A stretch of 64,000 nt of DNA. It comes from Acidobacteriota bacterium (lineage in GTDB: Bacteria > Acidobacteriota > Terriglobia > Terriglobales > Acidobacteriaceae). Numbering within the stretch: position 1 is the stretch's first letter; each line of letters opens with the position of its first letter. The DNA lies in assembly GCA_021818585.1 (NCBI GenBank), contig JAKATU010000085.1:53883-117882 (forward strand). The letters are read 5' to 3'. A program made the position numbers and the translations under genes. Below the pieces are notes generated by a model, which worked only from the letters and a program-made list of their open reading frames with translations, had not been told where the DNA came from and searched no databases. Below, one piece after another: positions 34,262 to 43,377 of this stretch.

Positions 34262-35632
34262 ATGCTCCCCGCGAAGCGCCCAACGGTCTCCAAGCTCCTG
34301 CGATCCCTCACGCTGCTCGCGCTGGCGCTGCCCATCGTGGCATTGGCCGCCTCAAAAAAAGCAGACTCCGACAAAGCCGCTCCGCCGCCAAAGCTCAAGC
34401 CCGCCGCGTCCATCCCCGTGCAGCCCCTCGGCTTCGAGCCGCCCAGCATGTTCTACCTCGCGGACCGTCAATCCTCGCTCACCCTCAACTTCATTGACGA
34501 TACTCACCTCCTCTTCACCTTCCGCGTCAACGCCCTCATCCACCGCAACGCTTCCAATGACCAGCCTGGCGATCAGGACCAGGTCATACAGGCCGACGTC
34601 CTCGACATCCCCACCGCAAAAGTCCTCCACAGCACCCGCTGGACCATGCACGATCACCAGCGCTACCTCTGGTCGCTCGGTCACGGCAAATTCCTCGTCC
34701 GCATCGGTAATGCCCTCTACCAGACCGGCAGCTCGCTCACCCTTCGGCCCTTTCTCACCCCCACTCATCCGCTCACGCTCATCAACATCTCCCCCGGCCG
34801 CAAATACCTCTCGGTAGAGACCGAAGTCCCCGCCGACCCAGCCCAGATCGCCCCGGAAGTCGATCTCCAGGGTCGCGTCCTCGCCGAACCCCGGCACGTC
34901 AATCTCGCCATCTACCCTGCTGGCAGCGCCCATCCACTCTTTCACACCCACTCTCTGCACCCGCTCGAGCTTCCCGTCATGCACGACGGCTTCCTTGAAC
35001 TGCTCTCCGCAAAAGCTCAGAAAGGCCGCGGAAACGTCTGGCTCATCCGAGAAATCAAGTTTCAGGGCCTCAACGACTCCACCACCCACCTACCCTCCCG
35101 ATTACCCTCCAGAGACATCTTCACCTTCCAGAGTGACTGCCATCCCGCGCTCCTGCCGCTCAGCGCCACCGTCGTACTCACTGGCTGCGCGGGCGACGGT
35201 GCAGACCACCTCATGACCGCCGTCAACCTCAACGGAAAAAGGCTATGGCAGCAATGGTGGCAGGCCCGCTACCTCTGGCACACCATGGCCTACGCCTCCG
35301 ATGGAAGCCGCTTCGCTCTCGGCTCGCTCATGACCGACCAACCCTTGGCCACCCTCGGCCCAGGCAGCATCAGCGACGTCAAACGCCAACTGGTCGGCGT
35401 CTTCGACACCACCACCGGCCAGCTCGTCCTCGTCCGCGACGCCAATCCCATCGTCAGCGCCGGGCAAAACTTCGCCCTCAATGCTACCGGAACACGCTTC
35501 GCCATCCTGCGCAATCAGGCCATCGAAGTCTACAACCTGCCGCCCTCAAACCCAGCCCCGCCGGCAAATCCAGCTAAGCTGGCAGCAAAAAACCCGCCCA
35601 CTAGCACCCCGGGGCCGAAGCTGCCGAAATAA
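34262..35632 (+). CDS. Secreted beta-propeller-like protein, unknown function
   Basis: 456 aa from ATG 34262 (frame open to 34226). Signal peptide KLLRSLTLLALALPIVALAA ends near residue 30, then a short Lys/Pro-rich linker. The body has repeated strand patterns such as SSLTLNFIDDTHLLFTFRV, TWTMHDHQRYLWSLGHGKFL-like (WTMHDHQRYLWSLGHG), LINISPGRKYLSVETEVP, FAILRNQAIEVYNLPP, a WD40-like 'lost in time' layout seen in many acidobacterial secreted proteins. Ends in a Pro/Ala-rich low-complexity tail. No catalytic motif seen. It diverges from trpC across 160 bases. Confidence 0.7.
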   Translation: MLPAKRPTVSKLLRSLTLLALALPIVALAASKKADSDKAAPPPKLKPAASIPVQPLGFEPPSMFYLADRQSSLTLNFIDDTHLLFTFRVNALIHRNASNDQPGDQDQVIQADVLDIPTAKVLHSTRWTMHDHQRYLWSLGHGKFLVRIGNALYQTGSSLTLRPFLTPTHPLTLINISPGRKYLSVETEVPADPAQIAPEVDLQGRVLAEPRHVNLAIYPAGSAHPLFHTHSLHPLELPVMHDGFLELLSAKAQKGRGNVWLIREIKFQGLNDSTTHLPSRLPSRDIFTFQSDCHPALLPLSATVVLTGCAGDGADHLMTAVNLNGKRLWQQWWQARYLWHTMAYASDGSRFALGSLMTDQPLATLGPGSISDVKRQLVGVFDTTTGQLVLVRDANPIVSAGQNFALNATGTRFAILRNQAIEVYNLPPSNPAPPANPAKLAAKNPPTSTPGPKLPK

Positions 35633-35850
35633 ATCTCGTTGTCATCGCTGAGCCAAGCCAAAGGACCCTGCAGCGCAACCGCCAGCCCCCGGCAAATACT
35701 CCGCCACGCCTACTGTGCTGGAAGTGTCATTCAGAGGCGAAGCCGAAGAATCCCGACAATGCCTCGGCCGAAATTGCACTGAAAAATTTTTCCCGAAACT
35801 CCCCGCTCTCCAGCGCAGTAGCGCTGAACCCACATCATTCCGCTGAAAAC

Positions 35851-36909
35851 CTACCGGGCGCCGGCCCCCACCTGCATGTCCGCCACATCCGCATGCGGCC
35901 CCACCACCGGCGCAGGCACGTAGTTCTTGTACACCGTGATGTGGAAGCAGGCCTCGTAAAACTCCTCTTCCACGTCAATCTGTCCGGCCTGCTGCAGCGG
36001 CAGCAGATACCCGCGCATCCACGCTATCTCCCGCGCCGTCATGCCCTTTTTGCCAATGTCGATCGTCGCCCCGAACTCATGCGGAGAAGCAATCGCCCCA
36101 TTCGCCGGCGCCGCATTCCCATTCCGCCACATCAGCCGCTCCTGGTAGCTCGCAGGCCGCACTGCCGACGTAATCACCAGCGGCGCGCCAAACTGGTGCG
36201 CAAATGACCGCCCCAGCGCCTGCAGAAACTTCGCCGTCCACGGCCTCGTGTACCGCCGGTCCAGCGCCAGCCGCGGATCAGCCTGCACCTCCCCGCTCAA
36301 CGGCAGCGCAATCAAATCATGCTCATGCACCAGGCTCTCCAGCTGTGCCTCGTCTTTGATCCGCGTCAGCCCCTCTGCACGGTCGCGTTCGTCCTGCCGC
36401 ACCAGCGAGGCATGCGTCCCACGCAGCGGCGAGCTCCAGTACAGATGAACATGCTCATGCGAAACATATTCTCCCTCCACCGGATTCACCGTCCCCGCCA
36501 TCATGACCGGCGGCGGCGTCAGCTTCGCCAACTCGACTCGATCCCGATGCGAATGCGCAACCACCCTCCGCCGTACAGGCCGTCTCGCGGAATGCTCCCG
36601 CGCCAGCCGCGCCTCGTACGCCCGGTGCGCGCGCAACCACCGCTCGTGTTCCAGACGGGCTTCATACGCGCGATGCCGACGCAGCCAGAGCGCATGCGCC
36701 AGCCTGCGCTCGTAGGCCCGATGCGCAATCGCTCGCCGCGCCAGAATCCGCCGCTGGGCAACCGTCAGTGTATGTGTCCTGGTGTGAATCTTGGCTTTTG
36801 CGTGGACAGCAACATGCTCCGCCTTGCTGTGCTCGGCAGCGGGCGTCGCGCCAAGAACCGGAAAGGCGGCCGCAACCGCCAGCAGGGCGACAATCAAATA
36901 CTTCTGCAT
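35851..36909 (-). CDS. DUF5715 family protein, M15-like peptidase fold
   Basis: 352 aa from ATG 36909 (ATG 36951 alternative). Signal peptide KYLIVALLAVAAAFPVLGA. Residues ~50-115 contain near-repeats HRAYERRLAHALWLRR, HRAYEARLEHERWLRA, HRAYEARLAREH, a basic, amphipathic stretch. The C-terminal domain has SAVRPASYQERLMWRNG, ASPHEFGATIDI and CFHITVYKNY, which line up with the SxHxxGxAxD and HxH zinc motifs of D,D-carboxypeptidases/M15 peptidases, except that the last motif reads CFHIT. Peptidoglycan-related periplasmic role inferred. The start has no strong ribosome site. Confidence 0.8.
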   Translation of the reverse strand: MQKYLIVALLAVAAAFPVLGATPAAEHSKAEHVAVHAKAKIHTRTHTLTVAQRRILARRAIAHRAYERRLAHALWLRRHRAYEARLEHERWLRAHRAYEARLAREHSARRPVRRRVVAHSHRDRVELAKLTPPPVMMAGTVNPVEGEYVSHEHVHLYWSSPLRGTHASLVRQDERDRAEGLTRIKDEAQLESLVHEHDLIALPLSGEVQADPRLALDRRYTRPWTAKFLQALGRSFAHQFGAPLVITSAVRPASYQERLMWRNGNAAPANGAIASPHEFGATIDIGKKGMTAREIAWMRGYLLPLQQAGQIDVEEEFYEACFHITVYKNYVPAPVVGPHADVADMQVGAGAR

Positions 36910-37183
36910 TTCGTAACTTCGTCGGGAGAGTCGTCGAGTAACTCTGAGCATACCCAACCGAACCCCGCCGGGGAAGTATTTTCTGCGGTACAAATACCCG
37001 GTTTTACAGCATCCTTCCCGATTTTTTTTGCATTTCCCGCCTCATCCGCCGCAATCTCCCCTCCTGTCTTGCCCTCGAATCCCGCCCCGCAACCCTCCCA
37101 ACCAGCCTTTTCACCCAGTCAAAACTCCATTCCGCGCTACAATGCTTCCGGGTTGCTTTCAATTCATTTGATAAGGATGGCTC

Positions 37184-37939
37184 ATGTCCGACTCACCAGC
37201 ACTTCCGCCCGCGGAATCCACTCCAGCCCTCAGCCAGTGGGAGCGCCTGATCGACACCTTCATTGCTCCGGCCAAAACCTTTGCTGACATTCGCCGCAGT
37301 CCAAGCTGGTGGATGCCCTGGCTCGTTGCCTCCATCGTTGGCCTCGCATTTGTCTTCGCCGTAGGCCACCAGGTCGGCTGGTCGCAGGTCGTTCAGAATG
37401 CCATTCACCAGAACCCCAAAGCCATGGCAAAATTGCAGGCCCTCGGCCCTGGTCAGGCCGATGCCGCCATCCAGATGCAGACGAAAATCACCTCGATGAC
37501 GGTCTACTTCGTGCCCGTGGGGCTGCTCATCGTGGCACTCCTTGGCGCGGCCATCCTCTGGCTCACCGTCAACTTCCTCTTCGGCGGTCAGGCCAGATTC
37601 AGCGAAATGTACGCCGTATGGTTTTACGCCACCCTACCGCTCGCCCTCACGTCCCTGCTCGCCATCATCACCCTCTTCGCCGGCATCGACCCCAGCTCGT
37701 TCAACATGCAGAACCCAGTCGGCACCAACCTCGGTTTCTATCTCTCGTCCGATTCAGCCCCCTGGCTCATCAACCTGCTCAAATCGCTGGACGTCCTCAA
37801 GATCTGGACCGCCATCCTCCTCACCATCGGCTGCGCCAAAGTCGGCAAAATCAAAATCTCCTCCGCCGCCGTCGCCGTCTTCGGCTGGTGGATCCTCGGC
37901 ATCCTCGTCAGCACCGGCTTCATTGCCATCATGGGCTGA
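37184..37939 (+). CDS. YIP1-family membrane protein
   Basis: 251 aa. The N-terminal segment LIDTFIAPAKTFADIRRSPSWWMPWL (seen as IAPAKTFADIRRSPSWW) is the YIP1 hallmark, followed by five hydrophobic helices: LVASIVGLAFVFAVGHQV, YFVPVGLLIVALLGAAILWL, AVWFYATLPLALTSLLAII, KIWTAILLTIGCAKVG, AVAVFGWWILGILVSTGFI. Function in bacteria unknown; inner membrane. AAGGA is well placed before ATG 37184. Ends in front of a bidirectional terminator. Confidence 0.88.
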   Translation: MSDSPALPPAESTPALSQWERLIDTFIAPAKTFADIRRSPSWWMPWLVASIVGLAFVFAVGHQVGWSQVVQNAIHQNPKAMAKLQALGPGQADAAIQMQTKITSMTVYFVPVGLLIVALLGAAILWLTVNFLFGGQARFSEMYAVWFYATLPLALTSLLAIITLFAGIDPSSFNMQNPVGTNLGFYLSSDSAPWLINLLKSLDVLKIWTAILLTIGCAKVGKIKISSAAVAVFGWWILGILVSTGFIAIMG

Positions 37940-37961
37940 TCCCACATTCCACCCAAAACAA

Positions 37962-37991
37962 AAAACCAGGAGCCATCCGGCTCCCGGTTTT
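37962..37991. terminator. Bidirectional rho-independent terminator
   Basis: AAAACC-A-GGAGCC, loop ATCC, GGCTCC-C-GGTTTT: a 12-bp stem with one mismatch and A/T runs on both flanks. It lies between the convergent YIP1 and fabF genes and can serve both. Confidence 0.85.
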
Positions 37992-38020
37992 ACTTTGGTT
38001 CAATCCTTGCAACGAACTGG

Positions 38021-38070
38021 GTGCCCTGCATCTCGAAGAGATGCGGGTAAGGCGCGCCAAGCGCGCGACC
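38021..38070. repeat. Two-hairpin intergenic repeat, copy B
   Basis: GTGCCCT, then GCATCTC-GAA-GAGATGC (7-bp stem, 38028-38044), then GCGCGC-CAA-GCGCGC (starting ~38053). Same plan as the copy at 27861-27938. It lies between the terminator and the fabF stop. Confidence 0.55.
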
Positions 38071-38080
38071 GCCTGGACGG

Positions 38081-39331
38081 CTAGTCCTCCACCCAGCGCT
38101 TGAACACCAGCGAAGCATTAATCCCGCCAAACCCAAACGAGTTCGACAATGCCGCATTCACCCGGCCCGCCAGCGCCTGGTTTGCCAGATAATCCAACCG
38201 GCAGCTCTCGTCCACATTCTCCAGGTTGATCGTCGGAGGCATCATCTGGTGCCGCAATGCCTGCACCGTAATACCCGCTTCCAGTCCGCCCGCGCCGCCC
38301 AGCAGGTGCCCCGTCATCGACTTTGTCGAGCTCACCTTCAGCGTCTTGCTCAGCGCATGTTCGCCAAACACCAGTTCCATCGCCCGCGACTCATTTCCGT
38401 CGCCCAGCGGCGTCGAGGTCGCGTGCGCATTCACGTAATCAATCTCTTCGGGCTTCATCCTGGCGTCGGCAAGCGCCGCCTTCATGCTGCGCTGCGCGCC
38501 TTCACCCTCCGGAGCAATACCTGTCATGTGGTACGCGTCCGCGCTCATCCCGTAGCCGCAAATCTCGGCCAGGATCGTCGCCCCGCGCGCCTTCGCATGC
38601 TCCAGCTCTTCCAGCACCAGGATGCCAGCGCCTTCGCCCACCACAAATCCATCGCGGTCTTTGTCGAATGGCCGGCTCGCTCGCGTAGGCTCGTCGTTCC
38701 GCGAAGAAAGAGCGCGCAAAGCCGCAAAGCCGCCCACGGACATCGGCGTCACCGCGGCCTCCGAGCCGCCCGCCAGCATTATGTCCGCATCCCCGTGTTC
38801 CACCAGCCGGAACGCGTCCCCAATTGAGTTCGCGCTCGTCGCGCATGCCGTAGCCGTCGCGGAAATCGGACCCTTCGCGCCATAGCGAATGCTCGCCTGT
38901 CCCGCCGCCATGTTGATAATCGCGCCCGGTATAAAGAACGGCGATATCTTCCGCGGACCACCCGTCATCAGGTTCGTGTGCTCGCGTTCGATAATCTCGA
39001 ACCCGCCAATGCCTGAGCCGATAAACACTCCCACCCGCTCCGCATTGGACGCGTCAATCTTCAGCCCCGCAGAGGCAATCGCCTCATCGCAGGCCGCAAT
39101 CGCCAGGTGAATGAATCGCGCCATCTTCCGCGATTCCTTCTTGTCAATGAACTGGAGCACGTCGAAGTTCTTCACTTCGGCCGCGAAGGTCACAGGATAC
39201 CCGGTGGCGTCGAACTGCGTGATCGGCGCCATGCCGCTCTTGCCCGCCACCAGGTTTTCCCAAACCTCGGGGGCTGTATTGCCGACCGCGCAAATCAGCC
39301 CCAGTCCGGTTACGACAACTCGACGCTGCAA
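38081..39331 (-). CDS. fabF: Beta-ketoacyl-ACP synthase II
   Basis: 416 aa from a TTG at 39331, 2 bases after the acpP stop. Thiolase-fold motifs: RRVVVTGLGLICAVGN, the active-site Cys in ISATATACATSANSIGDA, first His in NAHATSTPLGDGNESRA, the Lys in VSSTKSMTGHLLGGAGG (second His after Gly), and the closing LSNSFGFGGINASLVFKR. It elongates acyl-ACP with malonyl-ACP in type II fatty-acid synthesis. The acpP-fabF order is standard. Confidence 0.97.
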   Translation of the reverse strand: MQRRVVVTGLGLICAVGNTAPEVWENLVAGKSGMAPITQFDATGYPVTFAAEVKNFDVLQFIDKKESRKMARFIHLAIAACDEAIASAGLKIDASNAERVGVFIGSGIGGFEIIEREHTNLMTGGPRKISPFFIPGAIINMAAGQASIRYGAKGPISATATACATSANSIGDAFRLVEHGDADIMLAGGSEAAVTPMSVGGFAALRALSSRNDEPTRASRPFDKDRDGFVVGEGAGILVLEELEHAKARGATILAEICGYGMSADAYHMTGIAPEGEGAQRSMKAALADARMKPEEIDYVNAHATSTPLGDGNESRAMELVFGEHALSKTLKVSSTKSMTGHLLGGAGGLEAGITVQALRHQMMPPTINLENVDESCRLDYLANQALAGRVNAALSNSFGFGGINASLVFKRWVED

Positions 39332-39333
39332 GG

Positions 39334-39579
39334 TTACTTGCCTTTCCCGTTCTTCTCGATGTAATCGATCGCGTCCTTCACCGTCTTGATCTTCTCCGCG
39401 TCTTCATCCGGAATCTCAAGCTCGAAGGCCTCTTCGAACTGCATCACCAGCTCCACCACGTCCAGCGAGTCCGCTCCAAGGTCTTCCTGGAACGACGCGC
39501 TCGGCGTCACCTCAGCTTCGTCCACCTGAAGCTGCTCGACAATGATCTGCTTAACCTTCTCCTCAACACCTGCTGCCAT
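39334..39579 (-). CDS. acpP: Acyl carrier protein
   Basis: 81 aa, acidic. The phosphopantetheine site is Ser 38 in [17 protein letters not shown]. Four-helix ACP layout with [20 protein letters not shown] at the start and [19 protein letters not shown] at the end. Carries growing acyl chains for FabF (next gene) and other type II FAS enzymes. No fabD/fabG upstream: 260 bases and then a divergent rmuC. Confidence 0.98.
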   Translation of the reverse strand: MAAGVEEKVKQIIVEQLQVDEAEVTPSASFQEDLGADSLDVVELVMQFEEAFELEIPDEDAEKIKTVKDAIDYIEKNGKGK

Positions 39580-39841
39580 GTGCTCTCCTCTTATCTACTG
39601 CTGAGCTTCGATTCCGGCGGCTCCTCAGTTTCCGTTTGCCGCCTTTTGTTAAAGATGCGCAACTCTGCCGCATCGCCAACATTCTCACCGAAATTTCAAG
39701 TCTAATGGCCGCTCTGATGCATGTAAAGCTGGCCCTGCCACCCCGTTTCTGTACAAATTCCAAGGGCCACCTCACCCTGGCACGTCGAGCCCCAATTTCC
39801 ACCGGAAACACACACCCTCCGGCAGAGGTATAGTTTTTCCT

Positions 39842-41266
39842 ATGCCTACCCTTACCGTCATCTACCTCCTCTCCGCTGCCGCTCTCGGCGTCATCCTGGG
39901 AGCATGGCTCGGTAGCCGCATCGGAGCATCCAACGCCCGCGCCGCGCGCGAAGCCTACGAAAACCTCCAGTCCGACATCGAAAAACGCGACGGCGAAATC
40001 GCCGCCATCCGCGCCCAGCTCACCTCCGCGCAGGAGCGCGCCGTCCGAGCCGAGCTCGAAACCGAGCATCTCAATGCCCTCAAACCACAGCTCGAAGCCG
40101 CCGAAAAAGCACGCGACGCCTTCCGTCACGATCTCGCCGCCGCCCAGCTCGAAGTCCGCCAGCTCAAAACCGAGTTAGACAGCGAACGCAAAAAAATCGA
40201 AGAATTCCTCCCCGAAAAATTCAGGTCTCTCGCCCAGGACATCCTCGACAAAAATTCTCGCCTTTTCACCGAGCAAAACCAGGTCAACCTCGGCGCCCTC
40301 CTCGATCCCATCCGGGAAAAATTCACCGAGTTCCAGCAAAAAGTCACCGAACTCCGCGAACAGGGCATCGAGCATCGCTCCGAACTCCGCTCCCAGCTCG
40401 AAAATCTCGGCAAACTCAACGAAAAGCTCTCCACCGAGGCCAACAACCTCGTCCGCGCCCTCACAAACTCCTCCAAAACCCAGGGCGACTGGGGCGAACT
40501 CATCCTCGAACAGATCCTCGAATCCGCCGGCCTCCGCAAAGGCCAGCAATACAAGGCCCAGGAAACCTTCGCCGCAGGACAGGACAGCGAAAAGAAAAAC
40601 TCCCGGCCCGACTTCATCGTCTATCTGCCCGAGGGTAGACATCTGGTCCTCGACTCGAAGGTCTCGCTCAACGCCTACAGCAACTACTCCGCGGCCACCG
40701 ACGAGGCCGCGCGCGAAACCGCCCTCAAACAGCACCTCGACTCCGTCCAGAACCACATCCGCGAGCTCTCCAGCCGCAACTACCAGACCCTCCCCGGCCT
40801 CCAGTCCGTCGACTTCGTCGTCATGTTTGTCCCCATCGAACCGGCCTACATGCTCGCCCTCGCCCACGACCAGGGCCTCTGGCAAAAGGCATGGGACCAG
40901 AACGTTCTCCTCGTCGGCCCCAGCACCCTGCTCTTCGTCGTCCGCACCGTCGCCCAGCTCTGGCGCACCGAAGATCAAAACCGCAACGCGCAGGCCATCG
41001 CCGACCGCGGCGCACGCCTCTATGACAAGCTCGTCAACTTCGTCAACGACCTCAAAAGCATCGGCGACAGCCTCGACAGATCCCGCTCCACCTACGAGTC
41101 CGCCGTCAAGAAACTCCAGGGCAACGGAGGCGCCATCCGCCAGGCCGAAATGCTCCGCGCCCTGGGCGTAAAACCCACCAAGCGCCTGCCCGGCCAGTTG
41201 GTAGAAATGCCCAATCAGGAACCCCTCGAACTAGCCGCCGTCGCCGAAGACGAAGCCGACGAATGA
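39842..41266 (+). CDS. rmuC: DNA recombination protein RmuC
   Basis: 474 aa. An N-terminal membrane anchor (LTVIYLLSAAALGVILGAWL) is followed by a coiled coil of ~110 residues (Ala/Glu/Arg heptads, RAELETEHLNALKPQLE). The RmuC core has TNSSKTQGDWGELILEQILE, GRHLVLDSKVSLNAY and FVPIEPAYMLAL, the PD-(D/E)xK-like nuclease region. RmuC limits sister-chromatid inversions and rearrangements at short inverted repeats; biochemical activity is not proven here. ATG 39842 is preceded by AGGTATAG. A palindromic repeat copy lies just after the stop. Confidence 0.95.
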   Translation: MPTLTVIYLLSAAALGVILGAWLGSRIGASNARAAREAYENLQSDIEKRDGEIAAIRAQLTSAQERAVRAELETEHLNALKPQLEAAEKARDAFRHDLAAAQLEVRQLKTELDSERKKIEEFLPEKFRSLAQDILDKNSRLFTEQNQVNLGALLDPIREKFTEFQQKVTELREQGIEHRSELRSQLENLGKLNEKLSTEANNLVRALTNSSKTQGDWGELILEQILESAGLRKGQQYKAQETFAAGQDSEKKNSRPDFIVYLPEGRHLVLDSKVSLNAYSNYSAATDEAARETALKQHLDSVQNHIRELSSRNYQTLPGLQSVDFVVMFVPIEPAYMLALAHDQGLWQKAWDQNVLLVGPSTLLFVVRTVAQLWRTEDQNRNAQAIADRGARLYDKLVNFVNDLKSIGDSLDRSRSTYESAVKKLQGNGGAIRQAEMLRALGVKPTKRLPGQLVEMPNQEPLELAAVAEDEADE

Positions 41267-41281
41267 CCGGCAATGCGGTGC

Positions 41282-41318
41282 CCCCACTCATACGCTGTAT
41301 TTCGCGCATGAGCAGGGG
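41282..41318. repeat. Palindromic intergenic repeat, divergent copy
   Basis: Begins CCCCACTCATACGC and ends GCGCATGAGCAGGGG with an 8-base centre; CTCAT/ATGAG and CCCC/GGGG pair, the rest is decayed. It follows rmuC by 15 bases and is preceded by the family's GGTG. Confidence 0.55.
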
Positions 41319-41425
41319 AGGAAACACCTGACTCCACAAAACATTGTCACTCTGACCGCAGCGATGAATCTGCAGTTCCGCCACGCGTGAACAAAATCTA
41401 CTCCGGCGGCAAAGCCGCATTCACC

Positions 41426-41998
41426 CTAACCAGCCGGCGCCCAAGCCTTCCGCACCCGCTCCCACGTCACCGCCAGATCCTCCGGAAGCACCCGCGTCTC
41501 ACCCACCACCGTCATAAAATTCGTATCCCCGGTCCATCGCGGCAGCGCATGCATGTGCAGATGATGCTGCACCCCCGCGCCCGCCGACCGACCCAGGTTC
41601 AGCCCGAAATTGTAACCGTCCGCTTGGTAAACCTCGGCCAGCACCCGCTCCGCCTGCTGCGCCATCGCCATCATCTCCGTCGCCGCTTCCGCCGCCAGCG
41701 CCGCCAGCGAAGCCAGGTGCGCATAAGGAACAACCATCAAATGCCCCGACGTATACGGAAACCGGTTCAAACACACATAATTGTGCTCGCCGCGAGCCAC
41801 CAGCAACCCCGCCCGCTCGGCATCCTCCCGCGCCATCCCCATGGCAATCGCCGCATCCACGCTCCCCAGCAGATTGCAAAACACGCAATTCCGGTCCTCC
41901 GCGTAATAAGGAGCCAGCTCTGCGGCAACCCCCTTACGGCTGCCTTCATCCGCATACGTCACATACGTATACCGCCAGGGAGTCCACATCCGATCCAT
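41426..41998 (-). CDS. HIT family hydrolase
   Basis: 190 aa. Histidine-triad motif QHHLHMHALPRW (His 146, 148, 150) and N-terminal CVFCNLLG with a CxxC (Cys 38 and 41), as in zinc-binding HIT/Ap4A-type proteins. NRFPYTSGHLMVVPYAHLAS is the family's second strand-helix. Hydrolyses nucleotide conjugates such as Ap4A or AMP-NH2; exact substrate unknown. It follows a long intergenic (41319-41425) that holds a degenerate TGTCA.. repeat and GGCGGCAAAGCCGC. Confidence 0.93.
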   Translation of the reverse strand: MDRMWTPWRYTYVTYADEGSRKGVAAELAPYYAEDRNCVFCNLLGSVDAAIAMGMAREDAERAGLLVARGEHNYVCLNRFPYTSGHLMVVPYAHLASLAALAAEAATEMMAMAQQAERVLAEVYQADGYNFGLNLGRSAGAGVQHHLHMHALPRWTGDTNFMTVVGETRVLPEDLAVTWERVRKAWAPAG

Positions 41999-42155
41999 AC
42001 CGCCGAGTGTAGCAGCGCGCGCATAGTCTCAACATCCAAACATCTGGCCCGGGGCATATCCACTCGTGCAGACTCAAATAATAGGGGATATTATTCTGTC
42101 GTCCATTGGAGCAGCTCACCTCCCACCACCCCAAAATCCGTGAAACAATCCCTCC

Positions 42156-43166
42156 ATGCCGTACCGCTTCCGTCTCACTCTGGCTTGCGCCATCGCTCTC
42201 ATCCTCGCTGCTCCGGCAGCGCTCGCAGCGTCGCAAACCACTCCCGCAAAACCCACCACCCCCGCTAAGCTCCACCCGCTCACAAAGTTCCGTCCCCTCA
42301 AGCGCCACCCCATCGTCGCGCTCTCCTTTGACGATCTACCCGCCGCCGGCGACCTCCGCCCCTGGCTCACCCGCGTCGGTATCCTCACCCAGCTCACCAA
42401 AGAACTCCACGCCGCCCACATAAAAGGTGTTTACGGCAACGTCAACGCCGTCGACATCCCCGGCGACAAGGACTGCCAGCAGGCCCTCCGCGACTGGCGC
42501 GCTGCCGGAATGAACATCGGCAATCACACCTTCTCCCATCCCGCCCTCGACAACGTCACCGCCGCCAGCTACGAGGCCAACATCGCCCGCAACGAGCCTT
42601 ACCTCCGCCAGTTCGCCGGCAAATCCAACTGGCACTGGTTCCGCTATCCCTATCTCGAAGAGGGCAACACAGTCGCCAAGCACGAAGCCGTCCGCAAGTG
42701 GCTCCACGCGCACCACTACCGCATCGAAGAAGTCACCCTCAACTTCAACGACGACGACTGGAGCGACGCCTACTTCCGCTGCAAGGACCGCAACGACACC
42801 GCCGCCATCGCATGGCTCGAAGCCAGCTACATGCAGAACGCCGCCGAGTACATCCCCCTCGAGCGCGAAGAGCAGCAGGTCGCCTTCGGCCACGAAATTC
42901 CCAACGTTCTACTCCTCCACGCCACCGAATTCACGACACTCATGCTGCCTCGCCTCATCCACATGCTTCAGCAGCAGGGCTTCCGCTTCTCCACCGTGCC
43001 CAAAGTCGAGCGCAACCGCGCCTACCACCAGGACCCCGCCGTCGGCCTGCCCGGCGGAGGATCATTCACCACCATGGTCCTGCTCGCCCACCATCAGTCC
43101 GTCTACCTGCCCCCGCACCCACCCGAACCGCTCAACCAGCTAAACTCCCTCTGCGGCGGCAGCTGA
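42156..43166 (+). CDS. Secreted polysaccharide deacetylase (NodB homology domain)
   Basis: 336 aa. Signal peptide FRLTLACAIALILAAPAALA, a Thr/Pro/Lys linker, then the NodB domain: metal-binding pair in IVALSFDDLPAAG (Asp-Asp ~60), H-x3-H-like NIGNHTFSHPALDNV (His ~128 and 132), RYPYLEEGNTVAKHEAV (the RxPY/F motif 3) and LLLHATEFTTLMLPRLI near the end. It would remove N-acetyl groups from peptidoglycan or exopolysaccharide in the periplasm. Ends before a palindromic repeat and a strong terminator. Confidence 0.9.
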   Translation: MPYRFRLTLACAIALILAAPAALAASQTTPAKPTTPAKLHPLTKFRPLKRHPIVALSFDDLPAAGDLRPWLTRVGILTQLTKELHAAHIKGVYGNVNAVDIPGDKDCQQALRDWRAAGMNIGNHTFSHPALDNVTAASYEANIARNEPYLRQFAGKSNWHWFRYPYLEEGNTVAKHEAVRKWLHAHHYRIEEVTLNFNDDDWSDAYFRCKDRNDTAAIAWLEASYMQNAAEYIPLEREEQQVAFGHEIPNVLLLHATEFTTLMLPRLIHMLQQQGFRFSTVPKVERNRAYHQDPAVGLPGGGSFTTMVLLAHHQSVYLPPHPPEPLNQLNSLCGGS

Positions 43167-43180
43167 AGCAAATCGGATGC

Positions 43181-43215
43181 CCCATTCATGCGCGCGCCAT
43201 CCGCGCATGAATGGG
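43181..43215. repeat. Palindromic intergenic repeat, perfect copy
   Basis: CCCATTCATGCGCG, 7-base loop, CGCGCATGAATGGG: all 14 positions pair. Preceded by GATGC. It is 14 bases after the deacetylase stop, the best-preserved copy of the family. Confidence 0.85.
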
Positions 43216-43329
43216 TTCCGATAAATGCCCGGACGCGCCTGACCCCGCAAGCCAATGCTGTTACTCGCCGGCAAGAACGCACCGGGCGGAATGGCGCGCA
43301 AAGCGCGCAGTGGCCCGTGCGGCAAGCAC

Positions 43330-43358
43330 AAAAAGGCGGGCCAAAGGCCCGCCTTTTT
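43330..43358. terminator. Bidirectional rho-independent terminator
   Basis: AAAAAGGCGGGCC, loop AAA, GGCCCGCCTTTTT: a 13-bp perfect stem with flanking A and T runs. It sits between the deacetylase gene (plus) and metK (minus) and serves both. Confidence 0.93.
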
Positions 43359-43377
43359 AGTTTCGTTCCAGCTCCTG

